This document shows, piece by piece, positions 1 to 9,529 of a stretch of 64,000 nucleotides of DNA. The stretch's first letter is position 1, and each line of letters opens with the position of its first letter. This DNA is from Actinomycetes bacterium. Lineage in GTDB: Bacteria; Actinomycetota; Acidimicrobiia; Acidimicrobiales; Poriferisodalaceae. A program made the translations under genes and the position numbers. Under the pieces are notes generated by a model, which worked only from the letters and a program-made list of their open reading frames with translations, made no database searches and was not told the origin of the DNA. Location: the NCBI GenBank assembly GCA_024228575.1, contig JAAETH010000595.1, positions 1-64,000 of the forward strand. The letters are read 5' to 3'.

Positions 1-602
1 GATCGAGCAACACATAGCCGTCGGAGCGATCGTTCGAGGCAGCGACTATCTCGATGCCTGCGATCCCGGCCATCGAACCCTGGAAGGTCATGCCGAAAGC
101 GAACACACCTCCGTCTCCTCCCATCATCGCGTATGCGCGCTGGCTCGGGCCCTCGACAGCAGCGGTGATCGGACGGTCGAGCGGGCGGCCCTGCAAGACA
201 CCGGGAATCGAGCCCGCAAAGTGGGCGTCCCCAAAGGCGAACACACCACCGTCATCATGAATGATCCGATAGCCGTACTCCGAAATCTGGATGGCCACCG
301 CTGTCGTGTTTCAGATCGCCGTGGTGTATTGCGGTTCCGTGCGCTGAGATCTCGCCGTTGGAGAGCAGTACCCAGAAGCCGTTGCCGTCGATCGTCGCGG
401 TGAGTGCTACGGCGGGCGACGTCACCGTGGGCGCATCACCCAGGTCGGGCGCTCCACCCAACTCGTGGACGATGCCCGACGACTCGAGGACCCAGCCGAC
501 CGGTTGCGAACCCGCGGCCGAAGTGCCCGACTGTGCGACGCCTACCAGCGACACGGCAAACACCGCCAGCGCAACAAGGTGGACCGCAAGGCGTCGAAGC
601 AT
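1..602 (-). pseudogene. Secreted GGVFAFG-repeat protein, frameshifted and cut by the window edge
   Basis: The gene starts at ATG 602-600 behind an AGAGGG ribosome site and opens with a clear signal peptide (LRRLAVHLVALAVFAVSLVG, then an Ala/Ser cleavage region). The mature part has imperfect modules of the type found in large secreted actinobacterial repeat proteins: one reads GFWVLLSNGEISAHGTA, and later ones contain DGGVFAFGDAHFAGS and DGGVFAFGMTFQGS. The first module ends at a TGA at 255-257, but the later modules continue in a shifted frame from about position 306 to the window edge. The shift lies near the AAAC of codons reading Leu-Lys-His and corresponds to one extra base. It is either a real disabling indel or an assembly error. 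The family is thought to act at the cell surface; no function is proven. Confidence 0.75.
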
Positions 603-629
603 GGAGATGTTCCCTCTGTAGAACCCGCA

Positions 630-646
630 CGTTACGTTTACGTTAC
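630..646 (-). promoter_or_regulatory. Short TAACG-type tandem repeat upstream of the secreted repeat protein
   Basis: Read on the minus strand this stretch is GTAACGTAAACGTAACG, three near-identical hexamer-spaced units about 30 bases upstream of the ATG at 602. The position fits a promoter or operator. No named regulator site is recognised. Confidence 0.3.
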
Positions 647-1258
647 AACTATCGTGGCTGGTTCGAAACCACTTGAGTAGATGGTGAGGGTTTCTGGCGC
701 TGCCGCTCGGCGCCGGCGAAGGAAGGGCCAATCAGGCGTGGAACCACACCTGTTGAGAACACGCGCTGGGCGGAGATCACCGCCGGCGTCGGCCTGTGTG
801 GCCGGCGCGCTGAACTCTCGACACCTTGCTTGAGTCTGGTCAGTCAGCCCGGCCAGTGACTCGACTCAGCTGGTAACCGTACCGTAGGAGCTGGCACTTC
901 CATGCTGCGTCTCAGCCTGATAGAGGACCGTGCCGGCGTCCGTGAGATCGGGAACGTCGAGTCGATGCAGCTCCGGCCGTACCCACGGCCTCGAGCCGGG
1001 CACACCACGGAACCGATGATCAGATATTCGAGACATGGAAGGTGTTCCTTTCGTACAAAACGCGCGTTATCTGAACGCTACTCGGTTTTCGGTTTGGCGG
1101 GGATGACTCTGCGATACGTATCCCGAACGTCTCGGGTGGTGGCTTCCAAGTTGAGTGTCTCCCCGCCGGTGAACCGGCGAGAGGTGACCCGCCGCAGGCG
1201 TGCGCGCCCATCAAGGCGGTTCTGCCATCCGACAAATCAGCGACGGAAGGAGCGACCC

Positions 1259-1369
1259 ATGCCCGTCATCGAAATCGATACTCCCAAAGCACGCTCACCG
1301 CCCCTGTTTGATCGACTCGGACACAAGCCCTGTCGCGCATCGAGGTGCCAATCCCACCGACTCGTCTAG
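1259..1369 (+). CDS. Possible small or decayed ORF starting MPVIEIDTPK
   Basis: An ATG at 1259 follows a strong GGAAGGAG ribosome site by eight bases and begins MPVIEIDTPKA. The frame closes after about 36 codons, and plausible coding text continues downstream only in other frames. The opening resembles tautomerase-superfamily N-termini, which start with Pro after Met, but the match is too short to assign. It could be a true 36-residue peptide or the 5' end of a frameshifted gene. No function is proposed. Confidence 0.25.
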   Translation: MPVIEIDTPKARSPPLFDRLGHKPCRASRCQSHRLV

Positions 1370-1788
1370 GAACGCAACCGGTGCCTCGACCGTGTCCTTG
1401 CTGGCCTTGTCGCAGCGGAGATCCGCGCCCAGGTCGGCGACGGCGACGGGCAAGGCGGAGCAGTGGCACAAGGCGGCGGTGAAGACGATGCCCTCAAACC
1501 GGCCGAATCCAAGACGTCCCCGCTGGGACGCCAACGACCCGCTAGGTCGCCCCATCAGGCGACATCTTCGTCGCCGTTGCTACCAGGTCGCGAACGTCGG
1601 CGACACCGTCGAGATCTCCGCACGCGGCCCGATCATCTGAGCGAGCCCACGAAGTGTGACCGCACACGAGCAAAGCGCATTCGCCAACGCCGGAGGTCGA
1701 CCCTCACGGTCCAGCAACAGCGGATGGTCACCGTGCCCGATCGTCAATTTCGAGAGGCTCCACCAGATGGTGAGGACTTGTTTGGAGG

Positions 1789-4311
1789 TCAGCCGTAGAC
1801 GACGAGGCGGCGTTGCTGATCGACACCGACGAGGTACCCGTCGTGGATCAGGATCTCCTGGCTGGATTCAAAGACCTCTTCGTCGACCAGCTTCCAGAGC
1901 TCAGCGCCGGTCGCGATGTCGTAGGCGGCGAGCCCACCGTTGGACGTTCCATTGCCGTAGACGACACCTTCACCGATGGCGATGGCGCCCGAGATGAGGG
2001 GGCCATCCCACCGGGTCGACCACACCAGATCGCCGGTTGCAATATCGACTGCACGCATGTCGAGCGAGTGCGTGAAGACGAATCCGTCGGCGTGGGCGAG
2101 CCGCAGATCGGAATCGGGGTCCGACCACAACTGTTCACCGTTTGCCAGATCGAAGGCACGCAGTCTCGAATCGCGAAGCACGAGAACACCATCGACGGCA
2201 AGAGCCTCGTTCGGCGAGATGTCTCCGGTCAGTTCGGCTGACCACCGCTCCGCGCCGGTGGCGCTCTCGAGCACGAAGACGCCACCGTCCACGACCACGG
2301 TCACCGCGCCGGCATCCACGATGACGGGCAGCGCCGACTGTTCCGCAGTGTTTGGCCAGTGCCACAGGACTTCACCAGAGTCGAGATCGATCGCAAAGAG
2401 GTCGTTCGTCCAGGTTCCGTCATCGAATCCGGAGTAGACGACATAGAGCCGGCCGTCGACCACGGTGGGAGCCTGAGGGGAGATCTCGATTGCCTCCGAC
2501 GGAGGAGTGAGCCGGTACAACTCCTCGGTCCCCGTCGCACGATCGACAGCGACCACGTCGAACGCGTCGACGTAGAACAAACCGTCCTCGCTTATGGCTG
2601 GGGTTCGAGAACCAAAGCTGGTCTCGCGGACCCAGATGTCTTCGCCAGTGGCAAGGTCGACGGCCCTTACCGTTTCATCCTGGAACGAGGCGTACATCAC
2701 CCCGTCGACGGCAACGGGGTCGCCACCGACCAGATCGGAAGATCGCCAGATGACAGAAGGCAGAGTCGTGGGCCCCGGGGACCGCCAATTGTCGGTGCGG
2801 CCCGGGTCGGCGTGAGCCCCGGTGACCCAAGAATCCGAACGGCCTGGCGCCACCGGCTCCTCGACAACATCGACCTCTGAGGTTGGGGCGATCGTGTCGG
2901 TAACCCCAACATCGCCAACGGTCTCGTCGGGTTGAACCGAGGTGGTGGCCGAAACAGCCGCTTCGGTGGTGGGCGGTGCCGCAGCCGTTGTGGACGAGGC
3001 GGACCCGTCGCCTCCACCCGTCGCCAGAACGATTCCGACGACGATGATGGCGACCACGGCAAGGCCCGCCCCGATGAGGGCAAACGGGGGGCCCTTCGGA
3101 TCGCCCGCTGCGGGCTGCTCGAATGGAGTCGAGGCAGACTTGACCCGTGCCTCGCTTGACGGCGATGGCACCGACACGGTGGCCGTTTCGGATCCGGGGC
3201 TGGCCTCTGCCGCTACCGGTGCGACCGCCTCCACATCCCTGGCCGGGCGTAACGAATCGAGACCCAGGAGAGCAGCACCAAGAGCGACCGAGTTCTTCGA
3301 GTGCGCATCGGCGGTGATCGGAAGACCGGTCTCAGAACCGACGACCTCAGCAACGAGAGGAACCCTGCTCGAACCGCCCACCAACAACACAGCCGACAGA
3401 TCATCGAGAGTCACCCCCGCACTATCGACGGCCTGGCGGACAGAGATCAGCGTGTCACGAATCGAAGGACGAACAAGATCCTCGAACTCGCTCCTGGTCA
3501 GACGCACCTGAAGACTCACACCGCCCAGCTCGACCAACAAGTGGGTCGACGTGTCCGAACTCAGAGCCTCCTTGGCGCTGCGCGCCTCGTCTCGAAGCCT
3601 CGCCATGGCAGCCAACGTCGCCGGATCGCTCGGATCGAGAGCGGCCAGATCGACACCCGCAGACCGCAAGACAAAGCTGACCACAACCTCATCGAGATCG
3701 ATCCCACCAAGACGTTCGATACCCGTCGCCTCGCCGACCACCTCAAACCCGCCGACCCCGCGCCGCAGAACCACCGAATCGAACGTGCCGCCACCAAAGT
3801 CGTAGACAACGACCATGTCGCCCACCTCGATACGAGCCTGATGGGCATACCACGACGCTGCCGCGGTCGGCTCGTCGAAATAGGCTGCGTCGGCACGCCC
3901 CGCGCGCTTGCCGACATCTCGAAGCAGCTCTTGTTTGTAGGGACCCCAGTTCGCCGGATATGTGATGGCCACCGCAGCAGGAGGTTCACCGCGCTCGCTC
4001 GTCGCCTTGTCGATGATGTTCTTGGCCAAATAGGCCATCAGCTGCTGACTCTGGTGCGGTTGCCCATCGAGCAGGATTGGAGTGGTATCACCAAACCTGC
4101 GCTTGAACTCGCGACCGACCGACGTGGGGTGGGTCACCGCCCTGCGCTGAGCAGCCTGCCCGATCACGGGTTCGTCACCAGCAGAGATGGCAATCACCGA
4201 AGGAATGACCACCGACGCGTGCTCGAGCGGCATCATCTCGGCCCGACCATCAAGAGTCGCTATCGCCGCGGCCGAGTACGTAGTACCCAAATCGATACCA
4301 AGCGCGTACAC
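1789..4311 (-). CDS. Hsp70-like ATPase fused to a membrane segment and PQQ-type beta-propeller
   Basis: 840 residues, GTG start. The N-terminal 355 residues form a complete Hsp70/actin-fold ATPase: phosphate-1 motif GIDLGTTYSA (5-14), phosphate-2 motif DFGGGTFD (171-178) and adenosine motif VGGSSRVP (311-318). There is no Hsp70 peptide-binding domain. After a Ser/Pro linker comes one membrane helix (about 409-431), then a Ser/Thr/Pro linker, and from about 505 to the end seven or so PQQ-like blades marked by repeats such as AVDLATGEDIW, AIDLDSGEVLW and AYDIATGAELW. The predicted topology puts the ATPase in the cytoplasm and the propeller outside. It is 66 bases downstream of a Thr-rich membrane protein gene and probably in the same transcript. 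A sensory or envelope quality-control role is inference. Confidence 0.85.
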   Translation of the reverse strand: MYALGIDLGTTYSAAAIATLDGRAEMMPLEHASVVIPSVIAISAGDEPVIGQAAQRRAVTHPTSVGREFKRRFGDTTPILLDGQPHQSQQLMAYLAKNIIDKATSERGEPPAAVAITYPANWGPYKQELLRDVGKRAGRADAAYFDEPTAAASWYAHQARIEVGDMVVVYDFGGGTFDSVVLRRGVGGFEVVGEATGIERLGGIDLDEVVVSFVLRSAGVDLAALDPSDPATLAAMARLRDEARSAKEALSSDTSTHLLVELGGVSLQVRLTRSEFEDLVRPSIRDTLISVRQAVDSAGVTLDDLSAVLLVGGSSRVPLVAEVVGSETGLPITADAHSKNSVALGAALLGLDSLRPARDVEAVAPVAAEASPGSETATVSVPSPSSEARVKSASTPFEQPAAGDPKGPPFALIGAGLAVVAIIVVGIVLATGGGDGSASSTTAAAPPTTEAAVSATTSVQPDETVGDVGVTDTIAPTSEVDVVEEPVAPGRSDSWVTGAHADPGRTDNWRSPGPTTLPSVIWRSSDLVGGDPVAVDGVMYASFQDETVRAVDLATGEDIWVRETSFGSRTPAISEDGLFYVDAFDVVAVDRATGTEELYRLTPPSEAIEISPQAPTVVDGRLYVVYSGFDDGTWTNDLFAIDLDSGEVLWHWPNTAEQSALPVIVDAGAVTVVVDGGVFVLESATGAERWSAELTGDISPNEALAVDGVLVLRDSRLRAFDLANGEQLWSDPDSDLRLAHADGFVFTHSLDMRAVDIATGDLVWSTRWDGPLISGAIAIGEGVVYGNGTSNGGLAAYDIATGAELWKLVDEEVFESSQEILIHDGYLVGVDQQRRLVVYG

Positions 4312-4377
4312 GACACCCCCCCCAGAACGTTCACTTGAGACCCTAGTGCGAGTTCGGACAACGAACCCCAGGAGTGA

Positions 4378-4875
4378 TCAGCCTTCAGGCTCGAACACCA
4401 CCACAGGCACCGTGCCCAGAGTCAGAGGCGGATCGGGCGAAACCACCTCCTCGACCACCACCGTGCCAAGTGTCATATCGGGCTCGACCCGGCTCGACGG
4501 AGTAGTCCCAATCGTGGCAACCACCTCGGTGGTAGAAGCTGCGACAGTGATCGGAGGCACCGTCGTCGACGCGACGCTTGTCGTGACCGTCGTCGACGCA
4601 GTCGCTTCACCGGTTGACGGTGTCGGCACAGAGGTGACCAACGCGGGTGGCTGCGTCGCTGTTGTGGCCACGGTCGTCGACGACTCGACAGGCTGATCGA
4701 TAGCCGGGGCCACAGGATCCGGCGCATTACTCTGCGCCGACTCAGCGACGGCAAAAGCCAGCAAGGAAGCCAACAAGACGGCACCCGCCACAGCGACAAC
4801 CAGCCTGGTGCCGACCAGTCCCGATGACTCGCGCCGCCTGTCACCGCGGGTTGAATTGTGATCCGAAACGTTCAT
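4378..4875 (-). CDS. Single-pass membrane protein with Ser/Thr/Pro/Val-rich outer region
   Basis: 165 residues. A short basic N-terminus is followed by one membrane helix (about residues 23-45, LVVAVAGAVLLASLLAFAVA). The remaining 120 residues are low complexity, rich in Thr, Ser, Val and Pro, and probably extended outside the cell. There is no recognised domain. It lies directly upstream of the Hsp70-PQQ fusion on the same strand, which suggests the two products work together. Similar Thr-rich linkers occur in the partner. It starts at ATG 4875-4873, divergent from the M3 peptidase, so 4876-5015 must hold both promoters. Confidence 0.65.
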   Translation of the reverse strand: MNVSDHNSTRGDRRRESSGLVGTRLVVAVAGAVLLASLLAFAVAESAQSNAPDPVAPAIDQPVESSTTVATTATQPPALVTSVPTPSTGEATASTTVTTSVASTTVPPITVAASTTEVVATIGTTPSSRVEPDMTLGTVVVEEVVSPDPPLTLGTVPVVVFEPEG

Positions 4876-5015
4876 CTCACCCAGCCGCCGTACGCCCGCA
4901 CACGCACTCTTGCACAGTCGTGATGTAAACGCCAGGGTGCGTCCGATCCACGACCGCGGATAGTGTCGACAACCGATGCGAACCCGGTACCGGACCAGCT
5001 GAACAGAGCGAGCGA

Positions 5016-6815
5016 GTGAACGACGCCCAGGAAGCGCCGAGATGGAGGCTGGACCAGATCTACACCTCGCTCGACGACCGCTCGTTCAGCGCCGACACCG
5101 AGAGCGTCGCCACAGACATCGGCCGCATCGGAGTCTGGTTCGACAAGCACCGGATCGGTGGCGGCACACCAGAAGAAACCACTGCGGAGTCGGCGGCCCT
5201 GGTCGTGTCTGCGATCGAACGACTGGAGCACGTGTTCAAGACCCAACGACGCGCGAGAGCCTTCGTGCACGCCCTGGTGAGCACCGACGCGACCGACGGA
5301 AAGGCAGCCACCGAACAGGTGCATCTAGTCGCCCTCTCGGGATCGTTGAGCAACCTGGCAGGACGCCTGGACGCCTTCATCGGCCGACACAACATCGACG
5401 ATCTGATCCATCTCGACCCAAGACTCGGCGACTACCGCCACACACTCGCCAAGGCCTCGACCATCGCCGGCCACCGAATGACCGACGACGAGGAAGCGCT
5501 CGCCCTGGAACTCGGACTCGATGGAGCGGTCGCGTGGCGGCAGATGCGAGACGAGATAGCCGCTCGTATTCCGGTCAGCGTCGCTGCTGCGATCTCGTCG
5601 ACGATCTCGATGCCTCAGGCAAGGTCACTGGCCTCGGATCCCAGAGCCGAGGTGCGCGACGCGGCGTTGGCGGCCGAGCTGGAGGCCTGGGAAACAAACG
5701 AAGTCCCGATGGCCGCTGCGCTCAACGCCTTCGTCGGTGCCCAGGCAAAACTCAATCGTCGACGCGGCTGGCCAGACGACCTGGCACCGGCCCTGTTCGA
5801 AAACGGAATCGATCGCGAAGCCCTGGAAGCGATGAACGCCGCGGTTGTGGGTCACCTTCCTCATTTCAGGCGGTTCTGTGCGGCAAAAGCTCGGGCTCTC
5901 GATCGCGGCCCCAAACTGAATTGGGCAGACCTAGTAGCACCACTCGGAGATAGCCGAGAAATCTCATGGAGCAGTGCCGTCAGCACCATTCGCGAGACAT
6001 TCCACCGGTTCTCCCCCGAGTTGGGAAGCCTCGTGGATCGAGCGACGAACGAGGGTTGGATCGACGGTGAGATTCGAGACGGCAAACGAGATGGGGCCTT
6101 CTGTGTGCCCGTCGAAGGAGACGTCTCGAGGATTCTGTTGAACTTCAACCACAGCCACGGTGCCGTCCAGACGCTCGCCCACGAACTGGGCCACACATTT
6201 CACAACACCCAACTGGCCGATCGCACCGAGTTCCAGCGACGCACACCGCGGGCGCTGGCCGAGACCGCATCGATCCTCTGCGAGACGATCATCACCGACT
6301 CACTGCTCGACGACAGCGACGAACAAGACGAATTCGCCCTATTGAACACCGACCTGTCGGCCGCCACCCAGATCGTCGTCGACATTCACTCGAGGTATCT
6401 GTTCGAACGCGATCTGTACGAACTGCGCAAGGACCGGACGGTGCGAGCAGCCGAGATGTGTGAGCTGATGATCGTTGCCCAAGCGTCGTCCTACGGAGAC
6501 GCCATCGCCGATCACCATCGCTACATGTGGGCGGTCAAGCCTCACTACTTCTCGCCGTTCTACAACACCCCGTACACCTTTGGCCTGCTGTTTGCCCTTG
6601 GTCTCGTGAAGGTGCGGCGGGACGATCCCGAAAGATTCATCGACCGCTACACCAGCCTGTTGTCGCGCACCGCCATGGCACCGGTTGCCCAGCTCGCAAC
6701 CGAGTTCAGTATCGACCTCTCGGACGAAGGCTTCTGGGAAGCGGGCCTGGGGCGGCTGGTGACACGAATCGACCGCTTCGTTCACCTGGCCGGCGGGTCT
6801 CCACACCCTCGGTAG
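5016..6815 (+). CDS. M3 family oligoendopeptidase (PepF/thimet type)
   Basis: 599 residues, the usual length of PepF-like M3 metallopeptidases, which cut short peptides in the cytoplasm. The zinc motif HELGH is at residues 389-393, with the third ligand expected in the downstream segment ALAETASILCE. The N-terminal helical half opens with WRLDQIYTSLDD, typical of PepF-type members. It starts at GTG 5016 and ends at TAG 6813-6815, 24 bases from the stop of the convergent YhaN-like gene. A role in peptide recycling follows from the family; the exact substrate is unknown. Confidence 0.88.
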   Translation: MNDAQEAPRWRLDQIYTSLDDRSFSADTESVATDIGRIGVWFDKHRIGGGTPEETTAESAALVVSAIERLEHVFKTQRRARAFVHALVSTDATDGKAATEQVHLVALSGSLSNLAGRLDAFIGRHNIDDLIHLDPRLGDYRHTLAKASTIAGHRMTDDEEALALELGLDGAVAWRQMRDEIAARIPVSVAAAISSTISMPQARSLASDPRAEVRDAALAAELEAWETNEVPMAAALNAFVGAQAKLNRRRGWPDDLAPALFENGIDREALEAMNAAVVGHLPHFRRFCAAKARALDRGPKLNWADLVAPLGDSREISWSSAVSTIRETFHRFSPELGSLVDRATNEGWIDGEIRDGKRDGAFCVPVEGDVSRILLNFNHSHGAVQTLAHELGHTFHNTQLADRTEFQRRTPRALAETASILCETIITDSLLDDSDEQDEFALLNTDLSAATQIVVDIHSRYLFERDLYELRKDRTVRAAEMCELMIVAQASSYGDAIADHHRYMWAVKPHYFSPFYNTPYTFGLLFALGLVKVRRDDPERFIDRYTSLLSRTAMAPVAQLATEFSIDLSDEGFWEAGLGRLVTRIDRFVHLAGGSPHPR

Positions 6816-6816
6816 G

Positions 6817-6837
6817 GTCGGCCCAAAGGCCGCCGAC
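6817..6837. terminator. Hairpin between convergent genes
   Basis: GTCGGC at 6817-6822 pairs with GCCGAC at 6832-6837, with further short pairing inside. It fills the 23-base gap between the stop codons of the M3 peptidase and the YhaN-like gene. It has no long T tail in either direction, so its use as a two-way terminator is likely but unproven. Confidence 0.45.
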
Positions 6838-6838
6838 G

Positions 6839-9529
6839 TCAGCTCGTGGGTGCCAGCTCGATTAGGCGGTCGCCCTCGCTCAGATTCGACCGGGCCCAAT
6901 CTCGGACCGATGTCTCCTGGGTGAAGAGCACGATCTGGCGCTCGTGCGACGCATTGTGCAGAAGTGAGAGAAGGGCTCGCGTCCGTTCCTCGTCGGCATG
7001 CACGGTGGCGTCGTCGATGATGAACGGGCATGACTCGTTGGGGGCGGTGAGCACCTTGACCATGGCCAAGCGCAACAACAGGAACACCTGCTCTGTGGTG
7101 CCGTGGGACAACGCCCCGGCGGAGAGGTAGCGGCCCGCTCGATCGCGGACCGTGACCTCGAGGGCTTCGGGATCTACCAACGCCTCGACGTAGCGCCCCT
7201 CGGTGACCTCGGCGATGTGTTGCGTCACCCCGCGGGCCACAAGTGGGGCAACCCTGCGAAAGGCATCGGCCTCGGCGCTCGCCAGGTGTGCTGTGGTGAG
7301 ATCGAGAACCTCGGACAGTCGGCGGACCCGCTCGACCTCACGCTCGGCCTCGGACACGGCCGCCTCGGCGGCCGCAACGTCAACACCGTTTGTGTCGACG
7401 GAGTTGAGTCGACCGCTCAGTTCGGAACGGTGTTTCTCGGCTTCTGTCAACAGGTGGTTCAGATGGGGAACCGTCGACGGTTGACCCACGTCGTCAGACA
7501 CTTGCTCGGACCCGTGGCTAGCCAGAAACGAGCCAGCCTCATCTGCCTGAGCGGCAACCTCGTCGAACGTCCTGTCGGCGAGGAGGATCTGCAGGCGTTG
7601 CCTGGCCGCCATGTGTTCGGAGTTGTGCTTCTGTTCGGAACGAAGCTCTGAGAGAAGTTCGCGACCCAGCTGTCCCAGATCGTCGAAATCGTCGACGGGC
7701 GCCGCCGGACGGATTGCCCTGATGGCTTCGGCCAACTCGGCGCACAAGTGCGCCACGTCTGCTCCGCGCTGCTGTTCGCGCAGGCGTTCTCGTCTTTGCT
7801 CGAGCAGCAACGGAAGTTTGCGTCTGGCGTCGGCGCTTCGGGCGTTTGTTTCAACCCCACCTCGGTAGCGGCCCAGAGCTTCATCGAGATCGACGACCGA
7901 GATGCCTTGATCGATGAGCGACGATGTGAGTCGTTCACACGCGGCGTCGTGTTCTAGTTGAAGTTGGCTGGATTGCTCCAGCCAGCGTTCTCGCACTGCG
8001 TCTGCGGCTGATCGCGCAATACTCAGCTGGCGAATCGACGCCGGGTCGGCTACGAAACCCCGACGGCCGAGCCAGTCGTTGGCCTCGTTCACATCGTGGT
8101 GGTGCTCGAGAACCTGTTCTCGATGCTGGGCAAGAGCGGCCTCGATGGCCTCGACTTCTTCGGTGTCGTCGGCCGTTGTCCCGAGAAGACCACCAGCGGC
8201 CGCTGCAGCAGCCACCACAAATGCGGCCACGGCCACCGCATTCGACCCGAAGAGTACGAGCACCAGGCCCACGACCGCAGCCAGAGAACCAAACGCGAGA
8301 AGAGCGGTTCTTCGCATTCGGTGCTGGCGCTGGTAGGAACGAGACTCCTGAGCCACCTCGAGGGCAGCCACCAAACCCATATCGCGCGGCTCGGGAGTGC
8401 GGGCCAAGACCGCTCGGTGTTCAGCTTCGTCGAGGGTCGACACGTCGGCACCCACGACCGGCGGCGGCTCGGATAGTCCGTCGAGTGCAGCCCTGAGGCG
8501 GTCGACCTGGTCGGCCGCGTCAACCACCGACGGGTGCTCAGTGGTGGGACCCGTTGGTTCGGGTGGCATTGCGGTGATCGCGGTCTCGATCTCGTCGAGG
8601 GTCGGACCATCGAATTGCCCCGACCGATCGACGGCATCCCAACGGATGACAAGACCGGCGAGGATGTCGATGTCGGTGTCGGACGTGAGGTCGTCGGTGT
8701 TGTCGGAACCGTCGACAGAACATGCCAACAGCTCTATCTGCCCGAAATCGTCGAGGATCTTGTGGGCTTCGACACGACGCACACGCTGGACGGCGTTGTC
8801 GTGATCGGCTCTGGCCTGATCGACGCGACTCGACGCCTGGTCGACCTCGGCCAGCAGTGCTTGATAGTCGCCGTGGGCACGAGTTGTCGCGTCGAGCCGG
8901 CCGCTGGCTCGATCGTGAGCCTCGATTGCCCTTCGAAGGGGCTTGACCGCATTGGCGCGATCCTGGCCGACAGCCTCCTTCTTGAACGCCGTGATCGCGT
9001 CGATGGCCCGGGCGGCCGTGACCTCACCCCCAAGGGTTGAGGCGGCGCGTTGCATGAGCTCGCGAATGCCATCCGGATCGTCGACGACTGCACCGATGTC
9101 GGCCTGCTTCACACACGCTGTGGCAAGGAATGACGAACGATCGAGCCCCAACCACACCGCTGCGTCGGGGGAACCGTCGTGAACGATGTCGTCGTCCACC
9201 GGGCGTCCGAGCTGGGCGTCGATGACGTCGCTGTGTTTGTTCGCCAGGTCGTGGGCGAGACGGATGGAGCGGCCATCGTCGAGGTCGACTATGGCACTGA
9301 CCGACCAGCGATCGCCGTCCCAAGGTTCGTGGCGCCGGCGGAAGCCTTCGTCCTTTTGAGCGGCTCCGCGACCCCGACGCCGACCACACAGTGCCGCATA
9401 AAGAGCGGCATGCCAAGACGACTTGGCCGCTTCGTTGGGACCCCAGATCACGTTGAGGCCACCGGAGAGGTCGAGCTCTTCGTCGACGAGGGGTCCGAAC
9501 GCCTCCGCAGTCACCCGGTTGAATCTCAT
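6839..9529 (-). CDS. YhaN/SbcC-like AAA ATPase with central membrane hairpin
   Basis: 896 residues. The N-terminus is an SMC/Rad50-like ATPase head with Walker A GPNEAAKS (30-37). The usual GPNEAGKST has lost a Gly and ends in Ser-Ser, but the Lys is kept. Long coiled-coil regions flank a central hydrophobic pair (about 405-450, AVVGLVLVLFGSNAVAVAAF), as in Bacillus YhaN. The C-terminus has the LSHGTTEQ signature and the Walker B region FIIDDATVHADEERT. It overlaps the nuclease gene upstream by four bases (ATGA), so the two are translated together. The family partners an Mre11/SbcD-type nuclease in DNA end processing; membrane tethering is inferred from the hydrophobic hairpin. Confidence 0.85.
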   Translation of the reverse strand: MRFNRVTAEAFGPLVDEELDLSGGLNVIWGPNEAAKSSWHAALYAALCGRRRGRGAAQKDEGFRRRHEPWDGDRWSVSAIVDLDDGRSIRLAHDLANKHSDVIDAQLGRPVDDDIVHDGSPDAAVWLGLDRSSFLATACVKQADIGAVVDDPDGIRELMQRAASTLGGEVTAARAIDAITAFKKEAVGQDRANAVKPLRRAIEAHDRASGRLDATTRAHGDYQALLAEVDQASSRVDQARADHDNAVQRVRRVEAHKILDDFGQIELLACSVDGSDNTDDLTSDTDIDILAGLVIRWDAVDRSGQFDGPTLDEIETAITAMPPEPTGPTTEHPSVVDAADQVDRLRAALDGLSEPPPVVGADVSTLDEAEHRAVLARTPEPRDMGLVAALEVAQESRSYQRQHRMRRTALLAFGSLAAVVGLVLVLFGSNAVAVAAFVVAAAAAAGGLLGTTADDTEEVEAIEAALAQHREQVLEHHHDVNEANDWLGRRGFVADPASIRQLSIARSAADAVRERWLEQSSQLQLEHDAACERLTSSLIDQGISVVDLDEALGRYRGGVETNARSADARRKLPLLLEQRRERLREQQRGADVAHLCAELAEAIRAIRPAAPVDDFDDLGQLGRELLSELRSEQKHNSEHMAARQRLQILLADRTFDEVAAQADEAGSFLASHGSEQVSDDVGQPSTVPHLNHLLTEAEKHRSELSGRLNSVDTNGVDVAAAEAAVSEAEREVERVRRLSEVLDLTTAHLASAEADAFRRVAPLVARGVTQHIAEVTEGRYVEALVDPEALEVTVRDRAGRYLSAGALSHGTTEQVFLLLRLAMVKVLTAPNESCPFIIDDATVHADEERTRALLSLLHNASHERQIVLFTQETSVRDWARSNLSEGDRLIELAPTS

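Larger units (their letters stand above)
603..1788. other. Gene-poor stretch, possibly containing a decayed gene
   Basis: Apart from the upstream region of the repeat-protein gene, no open frame here has convincing codon use or family resemblance. Short fragments look coding but sit in different frames, for example the peptide from 1259 and a stretch at about 1570-1640 ending in VANVGDTVEISARGPII. Two hairpins are visible: CGCCGGC at 781-787 with GCCGGCG at 801-807, and CGCCGGT at 1164-1170 with ACCGGCG at 1173-1179. The most likely reading is the remains of one or more inactivated genes. Confidence 0.5.

Noticed and set aside
3301-4338. 345-codon plus-strand frame opposite the Hsp70 domain
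   Set aside because: Shadow of the Hsp70 coding strand; the true gene has all three ATPase motifs.
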